From contig NZ_RHHM01000015.1 in NCBI RefSeq assembly GCF_003846135.1, forward strand, positions 1 through 64,000: DNA of 64,000 nt. The letters are read 5' to 3'. This document shows, piece by piece, positions 52,070 through 61,702 of the stretch. Numbering within the stretch: position 1 is the stretch's first letter; every line of letters starts with the position of its first letter. Both the position numbers and the translations under genes were made by a program. A model generated the notes under the pieces. It did not search any database, was not told the origin of the DNA, and saw nothing but the letters and a program-made list of their open reading frames with translations. The stretch comes from Erwinia psidii (GTDB taxonomy: Bacteria; Pseudomonadota; Gammaproteobacteria; Enterobacterales; Enterobacteriaceae).

Positions 52070-52610
52070 GGCACTCTTAATTTATACTGGTTCTGTTTTC
52101 AGCGGGGAGGTCATTATGTAACCATCCCGCATAATGGCGCCATTCACTTTTAGAGATCTTCCGGCCGACTTGTGCACTGCCGCAAAGGAGATCGCCATAC
52201 GTAAAATCCGTTTACTGCATATTGCATTATTGCCGTCCTCAAGTCCTCTGAGGTCGGCAGAACGGTTAAGAATTTCTGTCGTGAAGCCGCAATATCAGAA
52301 GCCATACCTGACCGAATGGGCCGGCAATCGTGGTGTGACCCCGGAATTTATTAAACCGGACAAGCTAACACAGAATGTATTTTTTAACGTGAACCGGACC
52401 GACAGGACAGAGATACTGGATTTTTACCTGTTTGGGTCACTGAACGAGGTGCGGGAAATCACCGAGAAATGACTAACCGTGAACGCCCGCATGAGTCCCT
52501 GAAAATTCTGACGCCGGAAGCGTACCGGATGATTAATTTCAACGCCAAAAACTCAAAAAGTGCGTGGAACCAAAACGGATGTCTTTACCATATTATTGTC
52601 TCCTGACCAA
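52070..52610 (+). mobile_element. IS3-family element remnant (OrfB C-terminus)
   Basis: VTPEFIKPDKLTQN, RTDRTEILDFYLFGSLNEV and, after a frame change, NRERPHESLKILTPEAYRM and SKSAWN are the C-terminal DDE region of IS3-family transposases (RT-EILD, ERPHESL). An OrfA-like snippet (FCREAAISEA) lies just before at about 52270. GGGGAGGTCATTATG at about 52105-52118 may be the left end with the OrfA start. Internal deletions and frame changes make it inactive. Confidence 0.75.
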
Positions 52611-52614
52611 AACA

Positions 52615-52800
52615 GGTTACGTTATGCCGGAATTTTAGCCCCGAATTTCGCCCTGAAGCTGCCCAGCTTGTTCTCGCACCGTTCCCGCTGCTGCTGTGGC
52701 AATGAATGTTGGCAGGTCGATGATGAATAAGTGTGTTCACCAGTTGAAAGAACAGCGTGGTGCAATTTTGTGGTATGGGCTTCCTGCGGCGGTGGTAGCC
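52615..52800 (+). mobile_element. Second IS3-family OrfA fragment
   Basis: From about 52624 RNFSPEFRPEAAQLVL, then after a frame change AMNVGRSMMNKCVHQLKEQR, correspond to the helix-turn-helix part of an IS3-type OrfA different from the preceding element. No OrfB follows; the fbaA terminator comes next. Confidence 0.65.
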
Positions 52801-52844
52801 TGACAGGAACAATCACCACCTTCCGGGACGGTGGTACAAAGCTG

Positions 52845-52880
52845 AAAAAACACCCTGTCAGCTTGCCGCTCACAGGGTGG
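52845..52880 (-). terminator. Rho-independent terminator of epd-pgk-fbaA
   Basis: On the minus strand CACCCTGT, a 13-base loop, ACAGGGTG and then six T follow the fbaA stop by about 55 bases. Confidence 0.8.
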
Positions 52881-52935
52881 ATGGCATCATCTCATTAAGG
52901 CCCCGGGGTGGGACTCATGAAGTCGATGAAAAAAA

Positions 52936-54015
52936 TTACAGAACATCTACCGCGTTCAGTTCTTTGAATGCCTGCTCCAGACGGGTGATCATTGAAGTCT
53001 GGGCTGAACGCAGCCATACGCGCGGGTCATAATATTTTTTGTTTGGTTTATCAGCGCCCTCAGGGTTACCCAATTGGGCCTGAAGGTAGCCTTCATTCTT
53101 TTTGTAGTATTGCAGAATACCGTCCCATGTCGCCCACTGGGTATCGGTATCAATGTTCATCTTGATGACGCCGTAGCTGATGGACTCTTCAATTTCAGCA
53201 GCAGAAGAACCGGAACCACCGTGGAAGACAAAATCCAGCGAGTTATGTGGCAGATTGTGTTTCTTGCTCACGTATTCCTGAGAATCACGCAGAATGGTCG
53301 GGGTCAGCTTGACGTTGCCAGGCTTGTAAACACCGTGCACGTTACCGAAAGAAGCGGCAATGGTAAAACGTGGGCTGATGGCGCTCAATTTTTCATAAGC
53401 GTAATCAACATCTTCAGGCTGAGTATACAGGGCTGAGGCATCCATGTGGCTGTTATCAACCCCATCTTCCTCACCACCGGTACAACCCAGTTCAATTTCC
53501 AGCGTCATGTTGATCTTCGCCATCCGCGCCAGATACTTGCCGCTGATCTCTATATTTTCTTCCAGAGATTCTTCTGACAGATCAATCATGTGGGATGAAA
53601 ACAGCGGCTTACCAGTTTTCGCAAAGTGGGCTTCACCCGCGTCCAGCAGTCCGTCGATCCAGGGGAGCAATTTCTTGGCACAGTGGTCAGTATGCAGGAT
53701 GACCGGTACGCCGTAATGTTCCGCCATTTGATGGACGTGATGAGCACCAGAAATTGCACCGAGGATTGCAGCAGCCTGCGGCTTGTCAGACTTAATGCCT
53801 TTACCGGCGATAAATCCGGCACCACCATTGGAGAACTGGATAATAACCGGTGCTTTGACCTTCGCTGCCGTTTCCAGAACGGCGTTGATAGAATCAGTTC
53901 CCACGCAGTTTACCGCTGGCAGCGCAAATTTATTCTCTTTGGCAACTTTGAAAATTTTCTGCACGTCGTCACCGGTGACAACGCCTGGTTTTACGAAATC
54001 AAAAATTTTAGACAT
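52936..54015 (-). CDS. fbaA: Fructose-bisphosphate aldolase, class II
   Basis: 359 residues, same as E. coli. Zn-dependent cleavage of fructose-1,6-bisphosphate. Zn ligands lie in LHTDHCAKK and in the later His regions (GNVHGVY; FHGGSGSS); the active-site loop ELGCTGGEEDGVDN is present. Last gene of epd-pgk-fbaA, 88 bp after pgk. Confidence 0.98.
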   Translation of the reverse strand: MSKIFDFVKPGVVTGDDVQKIFKVAKENKFALPAVNCVGTDSINAVLETAAKVKAPVIIQFSNGGAGFIAGKGIKSDKPQAAAILGAISGAHHVHQMAEHYGVPVILHTDHCAKKLLPWIDGLLDAGEAHFAKTGKPLFSSHMIDLSEESLEENIEISGKYLARMAKINMTLEIELGCTGGEEDGVDNSHMDASALYTQPEDVDYAYEKLSAISPRFTIAASFGNVHGVYKPGNVKLTPTILRDSQEYVSKKHNLPHNSLDFVFHGGSGSSAAEIEESISYGVIKMNIDTDTQWATWDGILQYYKKNEGYLQAQLGNPEGADKPNKKYYDPRVWLRSAQTSMITRLEQAFKELNAVDVL

Positions 54016-54103
54016 GTGTTTTGTCCTGTTTCGTCGGTCGTAGTAATGGATTTGGTCAGTGAGGCAAATTTTTTATCGCGGGAGATCAACTCCCGCCGCA
54101 AAA

Positions 54104-55264
54104 TTACTGTTTAGCGCGTTCTTCAAGCATTGCAACCGCCGGCAGTTTTTTGCCTTCCACAAACTCAAGGAAAGCACCACCGCCAGTAGAGATATAAGAA
54201 ATCTTATCTTCGATACCGAACAGATCGATAGCCGCCAGCGTATCACCGCCACCGGCGATAGAGAATGCGTCGCTGTCCGCGATGGCTCTCGCCACAATTT
54301 CGGTTCCTTTGCGGAAGTTAGGGAACTCAAATACGCCAACCGGGCCGTTCCACAAAATAGTTTTGGCTTCTTTCAGTAATTTAGCCATCGCCAGCGCGGT
54401 TTCATCACCAAAGTCCATGATCTCTTCATTATCATTTACTTCAGTCACTTTCTTCACAACAGATGGCGCAGTTTCAGAGAATTCTGTCCCCACACGGGAG
54501 TCCGTTGGGACAGGAATGCCGAATTCATCACGCAGTTTCTTCGCTGCCTCAACAAAATCTGGCTCGTACAGTGATTTACCCACATTGTTATCAATAGCCA
54601 CGAAGGTGTTGGCAATACCACCACCCACAATCACGGTATCCGCAATTTTCACCAACGAATTCAACACATCGAATTTAGTGGAAACTTTAGAACCACCGAC
54701 GACGGCAACCATTGGACGGGCGGGGTTTTTCAGGGCTTTACCCAGCGCTTCCAGCTCATCTGCCAGCAGCGGACCAGCACAGGCCACGGGCGCGAATTTT
54801 CCAACGCCATGCGTGGAAGCCTGGGCGCGGTGCGCGGTACCAAAGGCATCCATTACGTAGATATCGCACAGCGCCGCATATTTTTTAGCGAGAGTTTCGT
54901 CGTCTTTCTTTTCGCCTTTGTTAAAGCGAACGTTTTCCAGAACCACCAGCTCACCGGCTGCAATATCGACGCCTTCGAGGTAGTCCTTAGCCAACCGCAC
55001 TGGGGAGGAAATTTTATTTTTCAGATAGTTAACAACAGGAAGCAGGGAGAATTCTTCATTGTATTCGCCCTCGGTTGGACGTCCCAGGTGCGAGGTTACC
55101 ATCACTTTTGCACCCTGTTTGAGGGCAGCTTCAATGGTAGGCAGCGAGGCACGAATACGTGCATCTGACGTAACGATCCCATCTTTTACCGGCACGTTCA
55201 AATCGGAGCGAATAAGTACACGTTTCCCGGCAAGATCCAGATCGGTCATCTTAATTACAGACAT
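54104..55264 (-). CDS. pgk: Phosphoglycerate kinase
   Basis: 386 residues. Glycolytic ATP formation from 1,3-bisphosphoglycerate. The signature [13 protein letters not shown] is at the N-terminus, the substrate-binding [11 protein letters not shown] follows, and the nucleotide-binding [13 protein letters not shown] with [11 protein letters not shown] is at the C-terminus. Between epd (22 bp upstream) and fbaA. Confidence 0.98.
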   Translation of the reverse strand: MSVIKMTDLDLAGKRVLIRSDLNVPVKDGIVTSDARIRASLPTIEAALKQGAKVMVTSHLGRPTEGEYNEEFSLLPVVNYLKNKISSPVRLAKDYLEGVDIAAGELVVLENVRFNKGEKKDDETLAKKYAALCDIYVMDAFGTAHRAQASTHGVGKFAPVACAGPLLADELEALGKALKNPARPMVAVVGGSKVSTKFDVLNSLVKIADTVIVGGGIANTFVAIDNNVGKSLYEPDFVEAAKKLRDEFGIPVPTDSRVGTEFSETAPSVVKKVTEVNDNEEIMDFGDETALAMAKLLKEAKTILWNGPVGVFEFPNFRKGTEIVARAIADSDAFSIAGGGDTLAAIDLFGIEDKISYISTGGGAFLEFVEGKKLPAVAMLEERAKQ

Positions 55265-55286
55265 GGTGAGTCCTCTCGTTGATTCT

Positions 55287-56333
55287 CTAAATTTTAAAAG
55301 CGCAATCCGCGCCCTGGCTGAAGCCGCTGGCGGCCATCACTAACGTGGTGTCAAGCATCCGGTTAGCAAAGCCCCATTCGTTGTCGCACCAGACCAGCGT
55401 TTTGATCAGGTGCTGACCGCTGACCCGCGTCTGAGTGCCGTCCACAATGGCACTGTGCGGATCGTGGTTAAAATCTATGGAGACTAACGGTAATTCCGTA
55501 TAGTCAACTATACCATTAAATGCCCCCTCTGCGGCATCAAGTAGCAGGGCGTTGACCTCGCAGGCGTTGACCGCAGAACGAACGCTCACGCTCAGGTCAA
55601 TGGCAGTCACGTTTATCGTTGGCACACGCACGGCAATCGCTTCAAAGCAGTCACTGAATTTCGGAAAAATTCGTGAAATACCGGCAGCAAGGCGGGTATC
55701 CACCGGAATGATTGACTGACTGGCCGCGCGGGTGCGCCGGAGATCGGAATGATAGGCATCAATCACCTGCTGATCATGCATCGCAGAGTGAATGGTGGTC
55801 ACTGTGCCAGACTCAATGCCGAAGGCATCATCCAGCAGTTTGATCACAGGGATAATGCAGTTCGTGGTACAGGAGGCGTTAGAGACAATCAGGTCATCCG
55901 ATTTCAACGCTTTTTCATTGACACCATAAACTACGGTAGCATCAAGGTTGTTGTCACCCGGATGTGAAAACAGGACTTTTTTTGCCCCGGCGCTAAGATG
56001 GGCCTCCCCATCAGCCCGACTGCCATACACGCCGGTGCAGTCCAGTACCACATCCACATTCAGCTCACGCCAGGGCAAATCCTCAATCCCGGCACGGTGC
56101 AGAAGACGAATGCAATCTTCCCCAACCCACAATGAATCGCGCTGCTGACGGACAGGCCAGGCGAAACGGCCATGGCTGGTATCGTATTTCAGTAAATGTG
56201 CCATACCGGCAGCTTCAGCCAGCTCATTGATGGCAACTACGGTGATGTTATCGTGGCGTCCTGATTCATAAAGCGCCCGCAATACATTACGTCCAATGCG
56301 ACCAAAACCGTTTATGGCAATGCGAACCGTCAT
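55287..56333 (-). CDS. epd: D-erythrose-4-phosphate dehydrogenase
   Basis: 348 residues, GAPDH-like. Oxidises erythrose-4-P to 4-phosphoerythronate for pyridoxal phosphate synthesis. NAD fold [15 protein letters not shown]; catalytic Cys in [12 protein letters not shown]. The C-terminus is about nine residues longer than in E. coli ([14 protein letters not shown]). The segment [21 protein letters not shown] separates Epd from GapA. First gene of the operon; a Cra palindrome lies about 130 bp upstream. Confidence 0.96.
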   Translation of the reverse strand: MTVRIAINGFGRIGRNVLRALYESGRHDNITVVAINELAEAAGMAHLLKYDTSHGRFAWPVRQQRDSLWVGEDCIRLLHRAGIEDLPWRELNVDVVLDCTGVYGSRADGEAHLSAGAKKVLFSHPGDNNLDATVVYGVNEKALKSDDLIVSNASCTTNCIIPVIKLLDDAFGIESGTVTTIHSAMHDQQVIDAYHSDLRRTRAASQSIIPVDTRLAAGISRIFPKFSDCFEAIAVRVPTINVTAIDLSVSVRSAVNACEVNALLLDAAEGAFNGIVDYTELPLVSIDFNHDPHSAIVDGTQTRVSGQHLIKTLVWCDNEWGFANRMLDTTLVMAASGFSQGADCAFKI

Positions 56334-56821
56334 ATCACTCCTGCATCAGAATTCAGTGCAAAACTGGAGCGTTAGCCTGAGCCAGGTATCTGCGTTTGTA
56401 CAGAGAATTCTTGCTCTGCTGTTACCAGACTCAACCTTGTTTTTGCCTGTGGCAACGCCTACTGAAACGTTTCAGCTACAATAATCATAGTGCGGAATAA
56501 TTGGAATGAGTAACCTCATCAATAAGCTAAAACTCTGACGAGGATCACATTTAGCAATGGTAGCGCTTAAAATCAGACCTCCCCTCTTACGCTGAAGAGT
56601 AAAGTAAATGACGCCAGATGTAATATTCCGTTGTCTGGTGTTAGCAAAACCAAGTTAATTAGCGTACACCGCAGACACAACAGTAAGCGTGACTGTTTAA
56701 CAATCGTTCCAGGGAAGGAACGAAGGGCTTTAAAGTATAAGGTAAAAGCCGCACGGCTCAATACCTGTCTTCAACTCACCTGCCCATCGTTTTCTCCCCC
56801 TGGCTTAAACCGCACCGAAAT
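56334..56821. other. Divergent epd / bactofilin intergenic region
   Basis: 488 bp. It carries the Cra palindrome at 56462-56475 and must hold promoters for both epd (leftward) and the bactofilin gene (rightward). No RNA gene or repeat was recognised in the remaining sequence. Confidence 0.55.
56462..56475. promoter_or_regulatory. Cra (FruR) operator
   Basis: CTGAAACGTTTCAG is a perfect palindrome equal to the Cra consensus core (TGAAACGTTTCA). Cra represses the epd-pgk-fbaA operon in E. coli, and this site lies upstream of epd, so the same control is likely. Confidence 0.85.
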
Positions 56822-57559
56822 ATGAACTACAACCTGCTTTGGCTTGTCTGGCTGATTTGGTCTTTAACGCTGGCTACCTTCAGCCTGGGCTGGGAAACGT
56901 CACTGGAACTGGGGCGTCAGTACCCAAAACTGTTGACCGGGCTGATATCAGCCACTGTCGCCGGAGTGACACTCAGGTATTTACTATCCAAAAAGGAACC
57001 AACTATGTTCAGACGTAAGGAAAGCACCGTTAATCAGCCCACCTCCTCTCTTTCCCTGCAGCCCGAAGGTGTCTCGCCGGAAGAGAACGAGCTGGCAAAA
57101 AACGGCAATATTGAGGACATCATCTCTGCCGTTTCCCGAAACGATGTACCAGATACCACGACGATCCCTGAAACCTGCCTGATCGTGGGGGAGATAAGTG
57201 CAGTGGGTGATATTCATATCAATGGTGCAGTAAACGGCACTGTTACTTCTGAAAAGACGGTCTTTGTGCAAAAAAATGGTCGGGTGGATGGTGAAGTTTA
57301 TGCCAAACGGATTGAGATAAGCGGTGAGCTGAAAGGTGTCTGCAGGAGCCTCGAACTGGCGGTCAATGCCAGCGGCCATCTGAACGGTACCGTTGAATGC
57401 GACTCGCTGTCGGTCAATCCCAACGGACGCTTCTATGGTCATTCAAAACCCTATGAGCCGCAGCCACAGGAAGCAGAGAAAAACGCAGCATCAAGGATAC
57501 CAGAGCCAGTGATGTCGTTGAGCCACGATTTGCACCTGAGAGAAGAAACCCTGGTATAA
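56822..57559 (+). CDS. Membrane-anchored bactofilin (CcmA-like)
   Basis: 245 residues. Two N-terminal membrane helices (about 5-22 and 36-53) precede a linker and a bactofilin beta-helix domain (about 115-205; LIVGEISAVGDIHINGAVNGTV, KNGRVDGEVYAKRIEISGELKG). Bactofilins polymerise without nucleotide and shape the cell; the related Proteus CcmA affects cell curvature. The first ATG has no clear ribosome binding site, whereas an internal ATG at 57005 (MFRRKESTVN) has AAGGA seven bases upstream and would give a 184-residue soluble form. Convergent with tktA; absent from this place in E. coli. Confidence 0.85.
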   Translation: MNYNLLWLVWLIWSLTLATFSLGWETSLELGRQYPKLLTGLISATVAGVTLRYLLSKKEPTMFRRKESTVNQPTSSLSLQPEGVSPEENELAKNGNIEDIISAVSRNDVPDTTTIPETCLIVGEISAVGDIHINGAVNGTVTSEKTVFVQKNGRVDGEVYAKRIEISGELKGVCRSLELAVNASGHLNGTVECDSLSVNPNGRFYGHSKPYEPQPQEAEKNAASRIPEPVMSLSHDLHLREETLV

Positions 57560-57567
57560 CGTAAAGC

Positions 57568-57593
57568 AGGTTCGCCCGCTGGCGGGCGAACCT
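57568..57593. terminator. Hairpin between bactofilin gene and tktA
   Basis: AGGTTCGCCCGC and GCGGGCGAACCT form a strong stem in the 40-bp gap between the two convergent genes. U-tracts are short, but position supports a shared terminator. Confidence 0.65.
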
Positions 57594-57598
57594 GAGAC

Positions 57599-59590
57599 TT
57601 ACAGCAGTTCTTTCGCTTTGGCGACCACATTTTCCACGGTGAAGCCAAACTCCCTGAACAGCTGGTCAGCTGGCGCGGACTCTCCAAAGGTGGTCATGCC
57701 AACAATCGCACCGTTCAGACCGGTGTATTTGTACCAGTAATCGGCAATACCCGCTTCAATGGCGACGCGCGCACTGACAGCCTTTGGCAGCACAGATTCA
57801 CGGTAAGCTTCATCCTGCTTATCAAAAGCATCCGTCGACGGCATGGACACCACCCGGACCTTGCGCCCTTCCGCGGTCAGTCTGTCATAAGCTGCCACGG
57901 CCAGTTCCACTTCAGAACCTGTCGCAATCAGGATCAGCTCCGGCTGTCCTTCACATGCTTTCAGCACGTAAGCACCACGAGCGATATTCTCCAGCTGTTG
58001 TGGAGTGCGTGGCTGCTGTGCAAGATTCTGGCGGGAGAAGATCAGTGCCGTGGGACCATCATGGCGCTCAATCGCATATTTCCATGCCACGGCAGATTCG
58101 ACCTGATCGCCGGGACGCCATACGCTCATGTTTGGCGTCACGCGCAGACTGGCCAACTGCTCAACCGGCTGGTGCGTTGGGCCATCTTCACCCAGACCAA
58201 TGGAGTCGTGGGTATAGACCATCACCTGACGAATTTTCATCAGCGCCGCCATACGGGCCGCGTTGCGAGCATACTCAACAAACATCAGGAAAGTGGCGGT
58301 GTAAGGCAGGAAACCACCATGCAGCGTGATACCGTTGGCGATAGCGGTCATGCCGAATTCACGCACGCCATAGTGGATATAGTTACCCGCTGCATCCTCG
58401 TTGATTGCCCTGGAACCGGACCACATTGTCAGGTTGCTGGGGGCCAGATCGGCGGAGCCACCCAGATATTCTGGTAACAGCTTACCAAAGGCTTCCAGCG
58501 TATTCTGGGACGCTTTACGACTGGCGATACTGGCAGGATTAGCCTGTAACTGTTCGATAAATTTCTGCGATTCAGCGTGCCAGTTTTCCGGCAGTTCACC
58601 ACTCATACGACGTTTGAACTCTGCCGCCAGCGCTGGGAAAGCACGCTGATAAGCAGCAAACTTCTCGTTCCAGGCCGCTTCTTTCGCCTGACCGGCTTCT
58701 TTTGCATCCCACTGAGCATAAATGTCCTGTGGAATTTCAAACGGAGCATGGCTCCAGCCCAGTTGTTTACGGGTCAGGGCGATTTCATCGTCACCCAGCG
58801 GCGCACCATGTGAGTCATGGGTACCGGCTTTGTTTGGTGAGCCAAAACCAATGACGGTTTTGCACATCAGCAGTGATGGCTTATCGCTCATCGCCTGTGC
58901 TTGCGCAACGGCTTTTTTGATTGACTCCGCATCATGACCATCCACGCCACGTACAACATGCCAGCCATATGATTCAAAGCGCTGTGCGGTGTCATCAGTG
59001 AACCAGCCTTCAATGTGACCGTCGATCGAGATACCGTTATCGTCGTAGAACGCCACCAGTTTGCCGAGTTTCAGCGTTCCAGCCAGCGAGCAAACCTCAT
59101 GGGAAATACCTTCCATCATGCAGCCATCGCCCATAAACACATAGGTGTGGTGATCGACAACGTTATGATCCGGGCGATTGAACTGTGCTGCCAGAGTACG
59201 TTCTGCGATCGCCATCCCTACGGCATTGGCAATCCCCTGCCCCAGCGGGCCGGTGGTCGTTTCCACACCGGCGGTGTAGCCGTATTCCGGGTGACCTGGC
59301 GTTTTGGAATGCAACTGGCGGAAATTAGCCAGTTCAGCGATCGGTAAATCGTAACCGCTGAGGTGCAGCAGGCTGTAGATCAGCATGGAGCCGTGGCCAT
59401 TGGACAGCACAAAACGATCGCGATCGGCCCACAGCGGGTTAGCCGGGTTATGGTTGAGAAAATCACGCCACAACACTTCAGCAATATCTGCCATTCCCAT
59501 TGGTGCACCCGGATGACCGGATTTCGCTTTTTGTACCGCATCCATACTTAAAGCGCGAATGGCATTCGCAAGCTCTTTACGAGAAGACAT
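57599..59590 (-). CDS. tktA: Transketolase
   Basis: 663 residues (E. coli 663). Thiamine diphosphate enzyme of the pentose phosphate pathway. The ThDP/Mg motif is [18 protein letters not shown], and the N-terminal [18 protein letters not shown] and the pyrimidine-domain region [14 protein letters not shown] segment ([15 protein letters not shown]) are conserved. tktA rather than tktB is chosen by its position near speB, loiP and epd. Confidence 0.96.
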   Translation of the reverse strand: MSSRKELANAIRALSMDAVQKAKSGHPGAPMGMADIAEVLWRDFLNHNPANPLWADRDRFVLSNGHGSMLIYSLLHLSGYDLPIAELANFRQLHSKTPGHPEYGYTAGVETTTGPLGQGIANAVGMAIAERTLAAQFNRPDHNVVDHHTYVFMGDGCMMEGISHEVCSLAGTLKLGKLVAFYDDNGISIDGHIEGWFTDDTAQRFESYGWHVVRGVDGHDAESIKKAVAQAQAMSDKPSLLMCKTVIGFGSPNKAGTHDSHGAPLGDDEIALTRKQLGWSHAPFEIPQDIYAQWDAKEAGQAKEAAWNEKFAAYQRAFPALAAEFKRRMSGELPENWHAESQKFIEQLQANPASIASRKASQNTLEAFGKLLPEYLGGSADLAPSNLTMWSGSRAINEDAAGNYIHYGVREFGMTAIANGITLHGGFLPYTATFLMFVEYARNAARMAALMKIRQVMVYTHDSIGLGEDGPTHQPVEQLASLRVTPNMSVWRPGDQVESAVAWKYAIERHDGPTALIFSRQNLAQQPRTPQQLENIARGAYVLKACEGQPELILIATGSEVELAVAAYDRLTAEGRKVRVVSMPSTDAFDKQDEAYRESVLPKAVSARVAIEAGIADYWYKYTGLNGAIVGMTTFGESAPADQLFREFGFTVENVVAKAKELL

Positions 59591-59847
59591 GTTCTACTCC
59601 CGGTCGGGTTAAAGCTTCGCCGTCTAACAGTGATTAATCAATGAGTTATAAGGCAAGGTTGAAAAAGTCGACCCTCAATGTACATGAAAAACGGGGGACA
59701 TGTACATGACGAGGGCAGCAAAAAAACAGAACCCTGATTGCATTTTCAGACACTGGAGCTACTCACTGGCAGGCAACACGTTAACATGATGCATGTTTTT
59801 ATCACTGCCTGCCACGTCGGGTATTTGTTATCTCATGGATGGATAAA

Positions 59848-60597
59848 ATGAAACTGATTAAATCATTAACCGCGATACCCCTGATGATGGTGCTTTCAGG
59901 CTGCCAGAATATGAACAGCACCGCCCTGATTTACTCCGGCACTCAGGCTTTTCAGGCCGCCTCTCTCAGTGACAAACAGGTAAAAGCGCTGAGCGCCAAA
60001 GCCTGCGAACAGATCGACAGCAAAGCCAGGATCGCGCCAGCTAACAGTATCTACAGCCAGCGACTCAGTAAAATAGCCACAGCGCTCGGCGACAACATTA
60101 ACGGCACCCCTGCAAGCTATAAGGTCTACCTGACCGATGATGTCAATGCCTGGGCGATGGCCAACGGCTGTATTCGTGTCTACAGCGGTTTAATGGACCT
60201 GATGAGCGATAATGAAGTGGAGGGGGTGTTGGGCCATGAGATGGGCCATGTAGCGCTGGGCCATACCCGCCGCGCTATGCAGGTGGCTTATAGCGCAACG
60301 GCACTGCGTTCCGCCGCCGCCTCTCTGGGCGGCGTGACGGCAACCCTGTCGCAGTCACAACTGGGAGAACTGGGCGAAAAGCTGGTTAATGCTCAGTTCT
60401 CCCGGAAGCAGGAGATGCAGGCAGACGACTACTCCTATGATTTGCTGAAAAAGCGTGGTATCAGTCCAGTGGGGCTGGAAACCAGCTTTGGTAAGCTGGC
60501 AAAAATGGAAAATGGCAGCAGCAGCATGTTTGATTCCCATCCGCCTTCACAGTCGCGCGCAGAGCATATCAGAGCGCGGATCAAAGCTGGTCACTAA
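59848..60597 (+). CDS. loiP: Metalloprotease lipoprotein LoiP
   Basis: 249 residues from ATG 59848; an ATG three codons earlier is possible. Signal peptide with lipobox (VLSGC). M48 peptidase: zinc motif HEMGH in VLGHEMGHVALGH, third ligand Glu in QEMQADDYSYD. The outer-membrane protease LoiP (YggG) acts with BepA-type enzymes and cleaves between Phe residues in E. coli. Divergent from tktA, convergent with speB, as in E. coli. Confidence 0.93.
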   Translation: MKLIKSLTAIPLMMVLSGCQNMNSTALIYSGTQAFQAASLSDKQVKALSAKACEQIDSKARIAPANSIYSQRLSKIATALGDNINGTPASYKVYLTDDVNAWAMANGCIRVYSGLMDLMSDNEVEGVLGHEMGHVALGHTRRAMQVAYSATALRSAAASLGGVTATLSQSQLGELGEKLVNAQFSRKQEMQADDYSYDLLKKRGISPVGLETSFGKLAKMENGSSSMFDSHPPSQSRAEHIRARIKAGH

Positions 60598-60603
60598 CCC
60601 CGC

Positions 60604-61539
60604 TCAGCCCTGCTGGCCCGCGTCTTTGTTCACCGCCTGTACGTGTAGCATATCCAGCGCCAGCGTGGCTGCCGCCAGCGAGGTCAGATCGGAGCTATCG
60701 TAACCGGGGGCCACCTCTACCAGGTCCATGCCGACAATATTCAGCCCCTGTAAGCCACGCAGCAGTTTGGTTGCCTTATCGGTGGTTAATCCACCAATGA
60801 CCGGCGTACCGGTGCCGGGCGCATGCGCCGGATCGAGACAGTCAATATCAAAAGTCAGATAGACCGGCAAAGCACCTACGGTTTTTTTCACTTCGGCAAT
60901 GAGGTCATCAACGCTTCGATCGTTCACCTGAGCTGCATCCAGCACAGTAAAACCAAGCGAGGCATCAAACTCGGTGCGAATCCCGATCTGTACCGAATGT
61001 TCTGGCGAAATCAACCCCTCTTTTGGTGCGGTCCAGAACATGGTGCCATGGTCAAACGTCGGTCCATTAGAATAGGTATCCGTGTGTGCATCAAAATGGA
61101 CCAGCGCCATTTTGCCAAAATGCTTCGCATGGGCACGCAACAACGGCAGCGTAACGTAGTGATCGCCACCAAAGGTCAGCATTCGCTTACCGTTTTCCAG
61201 AAGTTTTTCGGCGTGGGCCTGCAATTTGTCACTCAGATCCTGCGAGTCACCAAAGGCATACACCAGATCGCCACAATCGATCACTTTCAGCCGCTGTCGC
61301 AGATCGAAGTTCCATGGCCAGCGACAGCCTTCCCACGCCAGATGAGTGGAAATCTGGCGGATTGCGCCAGGGCCAAGACGGCTTCCCGGACGGCCAGACG
61401 TGGCGGCGTCGAAAGGAACGCCAGTGATCACCCACTCGGCATCACTGTCGTAAGGCTGGAAGTTAACCGGGAAGCGCATAAATCCAAACGCATTAGAAAC
61501 CAAAGAGTTATCATACTGATTACCCAGGGTATTATTCAT
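60604..61539 (-). CDS. speB: Agmatinase
   Basis: 311 residues (E. coli 306). Hydrolyses agmatine to putrescine and urea. Mn ligands are in [23 protein letters not shown] and [17 protein letters not shown]. Follows speA on the same strand, 163 bp downstream, giving the arginine-to-putrescine route. Confidence 0.97.
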   Translation of the reverse strand: MNNTLGNQYDNSLVSNAFGFMRFPVNFQPYDSDAEWVITGVPFDAATSGRPGSRLGPGAIRQISTHLAWEGCRWPWNFDLRQRLKVIDCGDLVYAFGDSQDLSDKLQAHAEKLLENGKRMLTFGGDHYVTLPLLRAHAKHFGKMALVHFDAHTDTYSNGPTFDHGTMFWTAPKEGLISPEHSVQIGIRTEFDASLGFTVLDAAQVNDRSVDDLIAEVKKTVGALPVYLTFDIDCLDPAHAPGTGTPVIGGLTTDKATKLLRGLQGLNIVGMDLVEVAPGYDSSDLTSLAAATLALDMLHVQAVNKDAGQQG

Positions 61540-61702
61540 AGCAACGCCTCTTTTACTCTCAGCCAGGGGTTACTGGCTGTGCGGTGAAAAAAATCCCCGC
61601 CGCGTCGTTGAACCCGACAGGGAAGGGATTTGAGTCATAACTGATTGCCTGTTTATTTTCAGCACCGCCTGGCGGAGCGTCGGACGCTGAAAGCAGAGAA
61701 GA

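Larger units (their letters stand above)
51896..52935. other. mscS-fbaA gap filled with IS3-family debris
   Basis: 1.04 kb without an intact gene. It contains an apparent IS left end with an ATG (52070-52118), a shredded transposase (52260-52610), a second OrfA-type fragment (52615-52800) and the fbaA terminator (52845-52880). 51896-52070 holds the mscS promoter region; nothing else was recognised there. Confidence 0.7.

Noticed and set aside
52134..52472. 112-codon plus-strand frame between mscS and fbaA as a gene
   Set aside because: Only its end is meaningful and that is an IS3 transposase C-terminus; the rest is fused debris.
52622..52873. 83-codon minus-strand frame before fbaA
   Set aside because: Antisense to an OrfA fragment and across the fbaA terminator.
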